DNA of 39,207 nt from Sandaracinobacteroides sp031425455 (GTDB lineage: Bacteria; Pseudomonadota; Alphaproteobacteria; Sphingomonadales; Sphingomonadaceae): assembly GCA_031425455.1 (NCBI GenBank), contig JANPJJ010000183.1, forward strand, positions 1 to 39,207, read 5' to 3'. The number at the start of each line of letters is the position of its first letter. The first letter of the stretch is position 1. The notes below the pieces were generated by a model, which saw nothing but the letters and a program-made list of their open reading frames with translations, was not told the DNA's origin and did not search any database. This document shows positions 17,946 through 26,009 of the stretch, piece after piece. A program made the translations under genes and the position numbers.

Positions 17946-20708
17946 TCAGAAGCGGTAGCTCACCCCGAACAGGAAGCGACGGCCATATTCCTCATGGTCC
18001 CGGACCTGGCGGTTGTCGGGAATGAAGTAGGTGCTAAACGGCTCGTTGGTGAGGTTGTAAGCCTGCGCCACCAGCGACAGCCCCTGCAGTGCCGAGCCTT
18101 CCTGGAACTCATAGCCGATCTGGGCATCGACGATGGTTTCCGCATTGGCGAACCGCTTGGAGAGGTTGCCGCCGAAGCCCTTGGTCTCCGCGAGGAAGCT
18201 GGAGCGATAGCGCACCGAGCCGCGCAGCGAGAAGCCGTTACGTTCAAAATAGGCCGTACCGCTTGCGACATGCTTGGAAAGGCCCGGCAGCGGCTGGGTC
18301 GATCCAGGCCCGTTCGGCTCGATCTCGCTCTTGGTATAGCTGTAGCTCCCTTGCACGCCGAAGCCGTCGAGGCTTTCGGTGAAGGTGCTGAACGGCACCG
18401 AGGCGGTCGCCTCGAAACCATAGAGCGACCCGCCCTCGCCGTTCGTCCAGATGCGGACGAAGCCCTCGCGCAGAACCGGCTGGACTGTGCCGCGGATCGG
18501 AAAGCCGGTGAAATCCTGCAGCACGCTCTGTTCGTAGATGTAGGTCTTCAGGTTCTTGTAGAAACCGGCGACCGAGACATAGGCTTCGCGCCCGAAGTAT
18601 TTCTCGACGCTGATGTCGAGAGCATCGGCGATCCACGGCCGCAGCCTTGGGTTGCCGCCGTCGCCCGACCAAGGCGAGCAAATCAGCACCGGGCAGGCCA
18701 CCCGGTCCTCGGAGAAGTTGTAATTGATGCTGGCCCGCATCTCGTTCATCCGCGCTCGTGCCAGCTGGCGGCCAGCGCTCATGCGGACCACAAGATCGTT
18801 CTCGCCGCGTACCACCAGGTTCAGGGTGGGCAGCGCATACAAATAGCTGGCGCCGTCCGTAATCGGCGCGTTGATGACGCCTGTGCCGCTTCCCGAGGAA
18901 GCAAGCCCGTTCGAGCGCTGGTCGGTGTTGACCAGCTGCACGCCGACGTTGCCGGTGAGCTGCGACGAACCCAGCGGCGCGTCGATGTTCAGCTGCAGAT
19001 AGCCCGTGATGACATCCTCGCGCACCCGCCAGCCCTTGGTCGATACGTCGGCATTGGGGTTGCGCACGAAGTTATAGAGGCCGGAGTCGAGCAGGCCCTG
19101 CACATCATAGGCGATGGTGTTGCCGATACCGAGGAAACCCAGATCCGCGCCGCCGAGCAGCAGGCCGGTCGGGATCGCGACCGAGGTAGCGCCGTCGGTG
19201 TTGCCCTTCAGGCCCAGGAAGAACTCGTTGGGCGTCAGGCGCTTGACCCGGCCGGTGTAGTTGAAGCCGAGCTCGGCCGACCGGAAGATGCCGCCGAGAT
19301 CGCGCTCGACGCCCATACGCCAGGCGAACAGCTCGTCCTTCACCGACCGTTCGTTGTAGTAGCCGTCCTGCCCGCCGGGAATGATGTCCCCGCCCCAGCC
19401 CTGCGGGCTGGTGAGGCGGATCAGCGCCGGATCGGCATAGTTCAGGCCGGGGCTGAAGAAGGCACCACGCTCTCCCATCTGGAACCCGATATTGTCGGTC
19501 GCCCCGCGCGAACCGCCTGCGTCGAAACCGCGGCCGGTGCCGGCATAGGTCTCGACATCGAGGTCCTTGCGGTCGACCTTGGCATAGCTGACATCGATGG
19601 TGCCGCGCAGCACATCATTGCCCGCCTTCAGGTTCCAGCCGGCCGAGAACAGATCGGCATCGCGGTTCTTGAGATCGTTGCGGACGACGCCCTTCACGCC
19701 GTTGAACTGTCCGGCCGTCACCAGGCCATCCTCCACGGTGGCACCGGGCTGCAGCTGCGCACCCGACCAGAATAGCGGCAGCTCGACTCCGCGCTTCACC
19801 TGGTGGTCCTTGAATTTCGACCAGAACAGATCGACCGACGTGCTGAGATTCTCGCTCGGCGACCATTCCAGCGTGCCGGCAACCGAGGTCCGCTCCAGAT
19901 CGCCCGAGATCGCATAGGGCTTCGATCCGCCGATGATGGCAGCGCCGCCCGGCCCGCCGTTCGGATAGCCGGAGTCGCCCCAGGCTTCGAAACGCTGTGT
20001 CTGCGACGGCGATTTCAGGTGAGTGACGTTGATCGCGATCCCGATCGTGTCGTCGGCGAACTGGTCGACATAGTTGCCGAACACTCGATAGCCCCATTTG
20101 TCGGAATCGGGGTTGAGCTTGCCGGCGTCCAGATACTCGCCGCGCGCGCCCAGGGCGATCGCCCGCTTGCCATAGGCCAGCGGCTTGATCGTGCGAAGAT
20201 CGACCGTGCCCGACAGGCCGGCGCCCACCAGATTGGCCGCCGGCGTTTTGTAGACATTCACCTGGCTCATCATTTCCGACGGATACTGATCGAAGTCGAC
20301 GCCCCGGTTGTCGTTGGTCGTCACCTGCTCGCGGCCGTTCAGCAGCGTGGTGGAAAAATCGGGTGCGAGGCCGCGGATCGAAACATTCTGGGCCCGTCCG
20401 CCTTCGCGCTGCGCCGCAAGACCGGGCAGGCGCGCAATCGACTCGGCGATCGACGTATCGGGAAGCTTGCCGATGTCTTCGGCCGAAATGCTCTCGACGA
20501 TAAGGTCGGACGATTTTTTCTGGGCAATGGCGTTGGCCAGGCTGGCACGGAAGCCGGTGACGACGATATCCTCGTCGCTGGCGGCACCGGCGTCGACCGC
20601 GGGGGCGACCTGCGCAATCGCGCCGCCTGCGAGCACCAGGGCCATGGCGCCGGCGGAAGCCTTCAGCAGCAGAGTTGCCGGAATCCGGCTTGCGGACGAA
20701 ATGCGCAT
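17946..20708 (-). CDS. TonB-dependent outer-membrane receptor (Xanthomonas/Caulobacter type), probably for alpha-glucans
   Basis: The receptor imports a ligand across the outer membrane using TonB energy. From ATG 20708 (GGGGAGAG about 4 nt upstream) it is 920 residues: signal peptide (LLLKASAGAMALVLAGGAIAQ), TonB-box region DEDIVVTGFRASL, plug domain (ESISAEDIGKLPDTSIAESI, NVSIRGLAPDF, LVGAGLSGTVDLR) and a long beta-barrel ending in FGVSYRF, the terminal aromatic expected of an outer-membrane barrel. The plug wording fits the TonB_Xanth_Caul class. Genes for two amylase-type enzymes, GH97 and a LacI regulator around it suggest maltodextrins as ligand; this is context only. It heads the minus-strand run and is divergent from the regulator. 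Confidence 0.94.
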   Translation of the reverse strand: MRISSASRIPATLLLKASAGAMALVLAGGAIAQVAPAVDAGAASDEDIVVTGFRASLANAIAQKKSSDLIVESISAEDIGKLPDTSIAESIARLPGLAAQREGGRAQNVSIRGLAPDFSTTLLNGREQVTTNDNRGVDFDQYPSEMMSQVNVYKTPAANLVGAGLSGTVDLRTIKPLAYGKRAIALGARGEYLDAGKLNPDSDKWGYRVFGNYVDQFADDTIGIAINVTHLKSPSQTQRFEAWGDSGYPNGGPGGAAIIGGSKPYAISGDLERTSVAGTLEWSPSENLSTSVDLFWSKFKDHQVKRGVELPLFWSGAQLQPGATVEDGLVTAGQFNGVKGVVRNDLKNRDADLFSAGWNLKAGNDVLRGTIDVSYAKVDRKDLDVETYAGTGRGFDAGGSRGATDNIGFQMGERGAFFSPGLNYADPALIRLTSPQGWGGDIIPGGQDGYYNERSVKDELFAWRMGVERDLGGIFRSAELGFNYTGRVKRLTPNEFFLGLKGNTDGATSVAIPTGLLLGGADLGFLGIGNTIAYDVQGLLDSGLYNFVRNPNADVSTKGWRVREDVITGYLQLNIDAPLGSSQLTGNVGVQLVNTDQRSNGLASSGSGTGVINAPITDGASYLYALPTLNLVVRGENDLVVRMSAGRQLARARMNEMRASINYNFSEDRVACPVLICSPWSGDGGNPRLRPWIADALDISVEKYFGREAYVSVAGFYKNLKTYIYEQSVLQDFTGFPIRGTVQPVLREGFVRIWTNGEGGSLYGFEATASVPFSTFTESLDGFGVQGSYSYTKSEIEPNGPGSTQPLPGLSKHVASGTAYFERNGFSLRGSVRYRSSFLAETKGFGGNLSKRFANAETIVDAQIGYEFQEGSALQGLSLVAQAYNLTNEPFSTYFIPDNRQVRDHEEYGRRFLFGVSYRF

Positions 20709-20817
20709 GGTCTCTCCCCAATCCTCTGGCGTTCGGCGTTCCGCATCCGTTCGTCGAATGCGTCGCTGCAGCGCCCATATGTTACGTGCAATGTCATCTT
20801 CCGCCCGCCCGGCAATT

Positions 20818-20830
20818 GGTTCAATGAACC
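20818..20830. promoter_or_regulatory. 13-bp inverted repeat in the receptor/regulator intergenic region
   Basis: GGTTCA (20818-20823), one A, then TGAACC (20825-20830) form a perfect 6-bp-arm palindrome in the 155-nt divergent region. It lies directly beside the CpG-centred palindrome at 20832-20845 and could be a second regulator site. No matching copy was noticed elsewhere in the window. Confidence 0.35.
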
Positions 20831-20831
20831 C

Positions 20832-20845
20832 ACATACGTATGCGA
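20832..20845. promoter_or_regulatory. Candidate LacI-family operator (CpG-centred palindrome)
   Basis: ACATACGTATGCG around 20832-20844 contains the perfect 10-bp palindrome CATACGTATG (20833-20842). The near-palindrome extends to CACATA-CG-TATGCG with one mismatch. LacI-family proteins with a leucine hinge helix, like the regulator encoded here, bind palindromes with a central CG. The site lies 22 nt before the regulator's GTG start and between the divergent promoters, so it could autoregulate and repress the receptor operon. Confidence 0.5.
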
Positions 20846-20863
20846 AAAGCATCGGAGGCACTT

Positions 20864-21985
20864 GTGACCATCGGGCCACAGTCCGGCACCGGGCCGACTG
20901 ACATCGCGGGCGGCCCTGGCGCTGCGCCGGAACCCGACGACCCGCGCCTGCCCGGCGTGGAGCGAGCGCCCACATCGTTCGACATCGCCCATCTGGCGGG
21001 AGTTTCGCAGCCCACCGTCAGCCGGGCGCTTAGCGGCAGCCCGATGGTTTCCGACGCGACCCGAAAGCGCATCGAGGCGATCGCCCGGCAGCTGAACTAC
21101 AAGGTGGACAAAGCGGCGTCGAACCTGCGCAAGGGCCGGTCGGATACGCTGGCGCTGCTGTTCTTCGAAGACCCGACGGCAGACGAGTCGCTGATCAACC
21201 CGTTCTTCGTGGCGATGCTCGGCTCGATCACGCGCGCGGCCAAGCGCGCCGGCTTCGACCTGCTCGTCAGCTTCCAGCAATTGTCCGACGACTGGCACAA
21301 GGAATATGCCGACAGCCACCGCGCCGACGGCATCATCCTGCTGGGCTATGGCGACTGGGAACTCTATCGCGCCCGCCTGGCCCAGCTGGCGGCGCAGGGG
21401 ACCCGTTTTGCGCGCTGGGGATCGGTGGAGGCGGCGCGGGGGCTGGCCGGGCCGGGAACCACGATCGGCTCGGACAATTTGGCGGGCGGACGGATGGCGG
21501 CCGAGCATCTGATCGCGCTCGGGCGGAGACGCATCGCCTTTCTGGGCCATAACAGCAGCAACTATCCCGAATTCGAAGGGCGCCATGGCGGGGTTGCCCA
21601 GGCGCTCGCGGCCGCCGGGCTGGACCCGCCAGTGCAGATCGACGCCATCACCACCGAAGAGGCGGGGGCGAGCGCCGCGCACATGCTGATCGAGGGCGGC
21701 CGGAGCTTCGACGCGATCGTCGCCGCATCCGACCTGATCGCGATCGGCGCGATGCGCGCCTTGGCAGAACGCGACCTGAAGGTGCCTGGCGACATCGCCG
21801 TTACGGGGTTCGACGACATCCCCGCAGCCGCCAGTACGCGCCCGCCGCTGACCACCGTGGTGCAGGACACGCAGGCTGCCGGACAGATGCTGGTGGATGC
21901 GGTGCGGGCGCAGCTTCGGGGGGTGCCGGCGCCCGGCGCTATCCTCCCGACGCGGCTGGTCGTCCGCCGGTCCTGCGGGGCGTAA
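20864..21985 (+). CDS. LacI-family transcriptional regulator of the glucan locus
   Basis: The protein has an N-terminal LacI helix-turn-helix (TSFDIAHLAGVSQPTVSRAL), the hinge helix (KAASNLRKGRS) that opens the minor groove of a CG-centred operator, and a periplasmic-binding-protein-like effector domain ending in a typical VTGFDDIPAA and TTVVQD pattern. Start choice: GTG 20864 has GGAGG 5 nt upstream, giving 373 residues. An in-frame ATG at 20840 has no ribosome-binding site and lies inside the candidate operator. About 40 Pro/Gly-rich residues precede the DNA-binding domain, which is unusually long. It is divergent from the TonB receptor and followed by the sugar transporter, so it most likely responds to a maltodextrin-derived sugar (inference). 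Confidence 0.92.
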   Translation: MTIGPQSGTGPTDIAGGPGAAPEPDDPRLPGVERAPTSFDIAHLAGVSQPTVSRALSGSPMVSDATRKRIEAIARQLNYKVDKAASNLRKGRSDTLALLFFEDPTADESLINPFFVAMLGSITRAAKRAGFDLLVSFQQLSDDWHKEYADSHRADGIILLGYGDWELYRARLAQLAAQGTRFARWGSVEAARGLAGPGTTIGSDNLAGGRMAAEHLIALGRRRIAFLGHNSSNYPEFEGRHGGVAQALAAAGLDPPVQIDAITTEEAGASAAHMLIEGGRSFDAIVAASDLIAIGAMRALAERDLKVPGDIAVTGFDDIPAAASTRPPLTTVVQDTQAAGQMLVDAVRAQLRGVPAPGAILPTRLVVRRSCGA

Positions 21986-22004
21986 ACGTCGCCCCTTCTC
22001 GATT

Positions 22005-22011
22005 GCAAACG
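22005..22011 (+). promoter_or_regulatory. GCAAACG half-site upstream of the sugar transporter
   Basis: GCAAACG occurs 83 nt before the transporter start in the regulator/transporter gap. It differs by one base from the GCATACG half of the palindrome at 20832-20845 (minus strand), and an identical copy lies upstream of halogenase 2 at 25163-25169. It is a weak single half-site, listed because the three copies fall at the three promoters expected in the regulon. Confidence 0.25.
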
Positions 22012-22093
22012 GCCCCGATTGCCAAAGCGCACGAATCGCGACAGCCTCGCACGCGAGGGCGGCGAGAACATTTTGCGGGGAGGACAAGACCGA

Positions 22094-23626
22094 ATGAAGA
22101 CGGCGGAAACCGCTGGCCGGCAAGAGCGACCGCACAAGAGTTTCTGGAGCCTGTGGAATATCTCGTTCGGGTTCTTCGGAATCCAGATCGGGTTCGCGCT
22201 GCAGAACGCCAATGTCAGCCGCATCTTCCAGTCGCTCGGCACCTCGATCGACGATCTTGCCTTCCTGTGGATCGCGGGGCCGGTCACCGGCCTGCTGGTG
22301 CAACCGGTGATCGGCTATTTCTCCGACCGGACCTGGGGGCCGCTCGGCCGACGCCGGCCCTATTTTCTTGCCGGGGCCGTGCTGGCGACGCTCGCGCTGA
22401 TCGGAATGCCCAACTCGCCGTCGCTATGGTTCGCGGCCGGGATGCTGTGGATTCTGGACGCCTCGCTGAACATTTCGATGGAGCCGTTCCGGGCGTTCGT
22501 GGGCGACATGGTTTCCGAACGACAGCGCACCGCCGGCTATGCGTTCCAGACGGTGTTCATAGGGGCCGGGGCGGTGGTTGCCAGCCTTGCGCCGATCCTG
22601 CTCACTCAGCTGTTCGGAGTGTCCAACGTCGCAGTGGACGGCACGATCCCGCCGTCGGTGAAGCTCGCCTTCTACCTGGGGGCGGGCGCGCTGCTCGCCG
22701 CCGTATTGTGGACCATCGTGACGACGCGGGAATATTCCCCGGCGCAGATGCAGGCCTTCGAGGGCACGGGCGCCCAGCTGGATCATGACGAGCCGCTGGC
22801 AGCGCCGGCCGACAGCTTCTGGTGGGCTGCTGCCGGCGCGATCGTCATCCTGCTGGTGGCCCAACTCGGCCTCGACAAGCCGGTCTATGTGCTCGGCGGC
22901 GCGCTCCTGTTGTTCGGGGCGGCGCAGGCGTTCACTCGCCGGCGCGCGCTGGCGGGAAAGCCCGCCGGCGTCTTGACCCGCCTCGTCTCCGATCTCGTAT
23001 CCATGCCACCCACGATGAAGCGGCTCGCGCTGGTGCAGTTCTTCACTTGGATCGCGCTGTTCATCATGTGGATCTACACCACCCCGATCGTCACCCAATA
23101 TATGTTCGGCGCAACCGACCCGGCTTCAAGGGCTTACAACGACGGAGCCGACTGGGTCGGCGTGCTGTTCGCGGTCTACAACGGGGTCGCAGCGCTCTAT
23201 GCCTTCGCGCTTCCCGCCATCGCCCAGCGGATCGGACGCGCCAATACCCATGTGGCAGGGCTGCTGGCGGGGGCACTCGGCTATGCGCTGTTCCTGATCG
23301 TCCGCGACCCGCAGTGGCTGGTGCTGCCTATGGTGCTGGTCGGGATCGCCTGGGCGTCGATCCTCACCATGCCCTATGCGATCCTGTCCTCGGCGTTGCC
23401 GCAGGCCAAGCTCGGCGTGTTCATGGGACTTTTCAACATCTTCATCGTACTGCCGCAGCTGCTGGTCTCGGCGGTGATGGGCAATGTGATGCAGCTCGCC
23501 TTCCCGGGCGAGCCGATCTGGCTGATGGCGATCGCAAGCGGCGTACTGGTGGCGGCCGCGCTGGCGATGCGCGGCGTGGGTGAGAGCATCGGCGAGGCCG
23601 ACCGGAGCGCTGCCGCGTCAGGCTGA
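22094..23626 (+). CDS. MFS sugar transporter (SLC45/GPH-type, probably maltose or maltodextrin)
   Basis: This 510-residue inner-membrane protein has about 12 hydrophobic segments. It starts with the family stretch SFWSLWNISFGFFGIQIGFALQ, followed by the cytoplasmic loop motif GYFSDRTWGPLGRRRPYFL typical of proton-coupled sucrose/maltose carriers, and ISMEPFRAFVGDM. ATG 22094 has GGGGAGGA 9 nt upstream; an upstream in-frame extension is less likely. It follows the LacI gene by 108 nt on the same strand. Its 3' end overlaps the convergent halogenase 2 gene by 9 bp. It would carry periplasmic products of the GH13/GH97 enzymes into the cytoplasm. Substrate is inferred from context. Confidence 0.9.
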   Translation: MKTAETAGRQERPHKSFWSLWNISFGFFGIQIGFALQNANVSRIFQSLGTSIDDLAFLWIAGPVTGLLVQPVIGYFSDRTWGPLGRRRPYFLAGAVLATLALIGMPNSPSLWFAAGMLWILDASLNISMEPFRAFVGDMVSERQRTAGYAFQTVFIGAGAVVASLAPILLTQLFGVSNVAVDGTIPPSVKLAFYLGAGALLAAVLWTIVTTREYSPAQMQAFEGTGAQLDHDEPLAAPADSFWWAAAGAIVILLVAQLGLDKPVYVLGGALLLFGAAQAFTRRRALAGKPAGVLTRLVSDLVSMPPTMKRLALVQFFTWIALFIMWIYTTPIVTQYMFGATDPASRAYNDGADWVGVLFAVYNGVAALYAFALPAIAQRIGRANTHVAGLLAGALGYALFLIVRDPQWLVLPMVLVGIAWASILTMPYAILSSALPQAKLGVFMGLFNIFIVLPQLLVSAVMGNVMQLAFPGEPIWLMAIASGVLVAAALAMRGVGESIGEADRSAAASG

Positions 23627-25141
23627 ACCGGGCGCGCGGCATGTCGCGGCGACATACTCTGCATGCGACGGGGCGGCGCTCGCAACCTCCTCGATCGCGG
23701 TGCGGACCTGCGCAAGCCGGGTGGACCCCGGCACCATGCTGCGGTGCATCAGCAGCGGGTCGGGACATTGCGGCAGGTTGCCCTGCCCCACATGGACCGA
23801 AAGCCAGTTCGGGTTCTGGAACAGTTCGAAACCGTCCGACACCAGGCGGCCATGGCTTTTGAACTGCTGGATCTTGTTGGCCAGGCTGTCGGGCACTGCA
23901 TAGCTTGCGCAATGGCGCCACATCTCGCCATCGGTGCGGCGGTTCAGATGATAATGCAGGATGATGAAGTCGCGGATCCGCTCCCACTCGGTGCGGGTGG
24001 TCCTGTTATATTCGTCGCGGACATGGGGTGCGAAATCCCGATCCGGAAACAGCGCCAGCAGCCGGGTCAGCCCGCTCTGCACCAAATGGATGCTGGTCGA
24101 CTCCAGCGGCTCCAGGAACCCCGCCGCCAGCCCGATCGCCACTACGTTATGCTGCCAGCTGCCCTGCCGCCGGCCGGCGCGGAACGTCAGCAGCCGGGGT
24201 TCGGCCAGCGGCTCGCCATCGACATGGGCCAGCAACAGTCGCCGGGCCTCGTCCTCGTCCATGAAGGCCGAGCAGAACACATGGCCGTTGCCGGTGCGGT
24301 GCTGCAGCGGGATGCGCCACTGCCAGCCGGCCGCATGGGCTTTCGACCGGGTATAGGGGGTGAAATTATCGCTGTTGCGGGTGGGCACCGCCAGCGCACG
24401 GTCCGTGGGCAGCCAGTTCGACCAGTCCTCGAAGCCGGTTCCGAGCGCTTCGTCGATCAGCAGCCCGCGAAAGCCCGAGCAATCGACGAACAGGTCGCCT
24501 TCTACGCGCCGCCCGTCAGCCAGCCGCAACGCGGTGACATGCCCGGTTTCGCCGTGGCGGTCTGCCCCTGCGATCCGCCCCTCCATGCGGACGACGCCGA
24601 GCGCTTCGCTGTGCGCCCGGAGCAACCTGCCATAGAGGGCGGCGTCGAAGTGATAGGCATAGTCGTGGGTGGACTGCACCTGCCGGGGGTCGTCGGTGGG
24701 TGGCAGGAAGCGGTTGCGCCGCGCCAGTCCCCACGCCATCGAATGATCCTGCAGCGATGCCGTTTCGCCTTCGCTGCATGCCTTTAGCCACCAGTGGTGC
24801 AGCGACACCGCATCGAAATCGGTGCCGTGGGTGCCGAACGGGTGGAAATAGCGATTGCCGACCCAGCCCCAGTCCACGAATTCGATGCCGAGCTTGAACG
24901 ACCCCTGGGTGGCGGCCATGAAGCGCGCTTCCTCCAGCCCGATCTGCCGGTTGAACAGGCGGATCGGCGGGATGGTCGCCTCACCAACTCCGACGATGCC
25001 GATTTCGTCCGATTCTACGAGTATGACGGAGGCGGTTCCGCCGCGCCCGAGCGCCAGGCCGCTGGCGAGCGCCGCGGCCGCCATCCAGCCGGCGGTGCCG
25101 CCGCCGACGATGACCACTCGCTCGATCCGCTTGTCGTCCAT
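23618..25141 (-). CDS. Flavin-dependent halogenase, tryptophan 7-halogenase family (copy 2)
   Basis: A paralogue of the copy at 16348-17889, 507 residues from ATG 25141 (GGGGGCGGG just upstream; an alternative ATG at 25162). It keeps the FAD motif VIVGGGTAGWMAA, VGVGEATIPPIR, the candidate catalytic lysine K83 (GSFKLGIEF), the signature WQWRIPLQHRTGNG and the LEPLESTSIHLVQ glutamate block. The two copies agree closely in these blocks but differ in the substrate-side segments, so they may act on different substrates. Here the gene is convergent with the MFS transporter and divergent from pcm. A GCAAACG half-site lies 22 nt upstream. Physiological substrate unknown. Confidence 0.9.
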   Translation of the reverse strand: MDDKRIERVVIVGGGTAGWMAAAALASGLALGRGGTASVILVESDEIGIVGVGEATIPPIRLFNRQIGLEEARFMAATQGSFKLGIEFVDWGWVGNRYFHPFGTHGTDFDAVSLHHWWLKACSEGETASLQDHSMAWGLARRNRFLPPTDDPRQVQSTHDYAYHFDAALYGRLLRAHSEALGVVRMEGRIAGADRHGETGHVTALRLADGRRVEGDLFVDCSGFRGLLIDEALGTGFEDWSNWLPTDRALAVPTRNSDNFTPYTRSKAHAAGWQWRIPLQHRTGNGHVFCSAFMDEDEARRLLLAHVDGEPLAEPRLLTFRAGRRQGSWQHNVVAIGLAAGFLEPLESTSIHLVQSGLTRLLALFPDRDFAPHVRDEYNRTTRTEWERIRDFIILHYHLNRRTDGEMWRHCASYAVPDSLANKIQQFKSHGRLVSDGFELFQNPNWLSVHVGQGNLPQCPDPLLMHRSMVPGSTRLAQVRTAIEEVASAAPSHAEYVAATCRAPGSA

Positions 25142-25162
25142 CCCGCCCCCATCGGTCCGCAT

Positions 25163-25169
25163 CGTTTGC
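25163..25169 (-). promoter_or_regulatory. GCAAACG half-site upstream of halogenase 2
   Basis: Read on the minus strand, GCAAACG lies 22 nt before the halogenase 2 ATG, inside a looser palindrome GCATCGTTTGC (25159-25169, plus strand). It is identical to the element at 22005-22011. It may place halogenase 2 under the same LacI regulator; this is suggestive only. Confidence 0.25.
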
Positions 25170-25249
25170 ACCGGGTTTCGGCCGGCGCTTCCAGGCTCGC
25201 CGCTCGTTCTGGCGCGCTGGCGGCACCGGCGCAATGGCGTGCTGGACGG

Positions 25250-25278
25250 TTGCGGCCCGGGCAGCCCCTCTGTATCAG
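25250..25278 (+). promoter_or_regulatory. Weak candidate promoter for pcm-tolC-popZ
   Basis: TTGCGG (25250-25255) and TATCAG (25273-25278) are separated by 17 nt in the 216-nt gap between halogenase 2 and pcm. Both hexamers match sigma70 consensus at only four positions. No other clear signal or small ORF was seen in the gap. Confidence 0.25.
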
Positions 25279-25357
25279 GGCGCACGATATCAACAGCGCA
25301 GCAAAGGGCCCCTTCCGCGTGGCATCCGCCGTTCCCGTGTCTTCCCCCGGCGCTTCC

Positions 25358-25999
25358 ATGCGCGCCGCCCGGGTGGCGATGATCGACAGCCAGCTGAAGC
25401 CGTGCGGCGTCGTCAGCCCGCGCGTGGTCGCGGCCTTCCACGCCGTTTCTCGCGAGGATTTCGTGCCGATTGCGCGCCGTGCCCTCGCCTATGTCGATGC
25501 GCCGCAGCCGCTGGGCCATGGCCGGGAGATGCTGGCGCCGCTGAGCCTGGGCTACCTGGTGGAGGATGCCCTGCCATCGCGCCACGATCGCGTGCTCGTG
25601 GTCGGCGCCGGCACCGGCTATGCCGCCGCCCTGCTGGCTGAGCTGGCCGGGCAGGTTGTTGCGCTGGAATGCGAGCCGGCACTCGCGGCGCAGGCACGAA
25701 CCAATCTCGCCGGCCGACCCAATGTGGTCGTCGCGGAAGGCCCGCTGGAGGCCGGCTGGCCGGATACGGCGCCCTATACCCAGATCCTGATCGACGGGGC
25801 GGCGGAAAAGCTGCCCCCCGAGCTGATCGCGCAACTGGTCGAGGGGGGCCGGTTTCACGCGATCATGTCCGGCACGGACCGTGTGTCGCGCGCCACGCGG
25901 GGGCGGAAGCAGGCCGGGACCCTGCATCTGGAGCCCTTTGCGGAAAGCGCGGGAACGATCCTGCCTTCCTTCCGGTCGGCGCCTGCCTTCCGATTCTGA
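25358..25999 (+). CDS. Protein-L-isoaspartate O-methyltransferase-like protein, catalytic motif degenerate
   Basis: The 213-residue protein has the PCMT fold: N-terminal RVAMIDSQLKP, AYVDAPQPLGHG, the SAM-binding motif VLVVGAGTGYAAALLAEL followed by the acidic LECE, and the C-terminal GGRFHAIM region. However, the family's active-site block (GQTIS before the conserved Pro in E. coli Pcm) reads GREML here, so the catalytic Ser/Thr is absent, and the usual GDG is AEG. It may bind SAM without repairing isoaspartate. The start is uncertain: ATG 25358 is used, but GTG 25319 is possible. It is followed by tolC after 10 nt, a linkage common in alphaproteobacteria. Confidence 0.8.
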   Translation: MRAARVAMIDSQLKPCGVVSPRVVAAFHAVSREDFVPIARRALAYVDAPQPLGHGREMLAPLSLGYLVEDALPSRHDRVLVVGAGTGYAAALLAELAGQVVALECEPALAAQARTNLAGRPNVVVAEGPLEAGWPDTAPYTQILIDGAAEKLPPELIAQLVEGGRFHAIMSGTDRVSRATRGRKQAGTLHLEPFAESAGTILPSFRSAPAFRF

Positions 26000-26009
26000 A
26001 AGCCCCCTC

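Noticed and set aside
17799..19775. A 658-codon plus-strand frame opposite the TonB receptor and the start of halogenase 1
   Set aside because: Antisense shadow with no signal peptide, membrane segments or motifs.
20840..20863. ATG 20840 as start of the LacI regulator
   Set aside because: It lacks a ribosome-binding site and lies inside the candidate operator, whereas GTG 20864 has GGAGG at ideal spacing.
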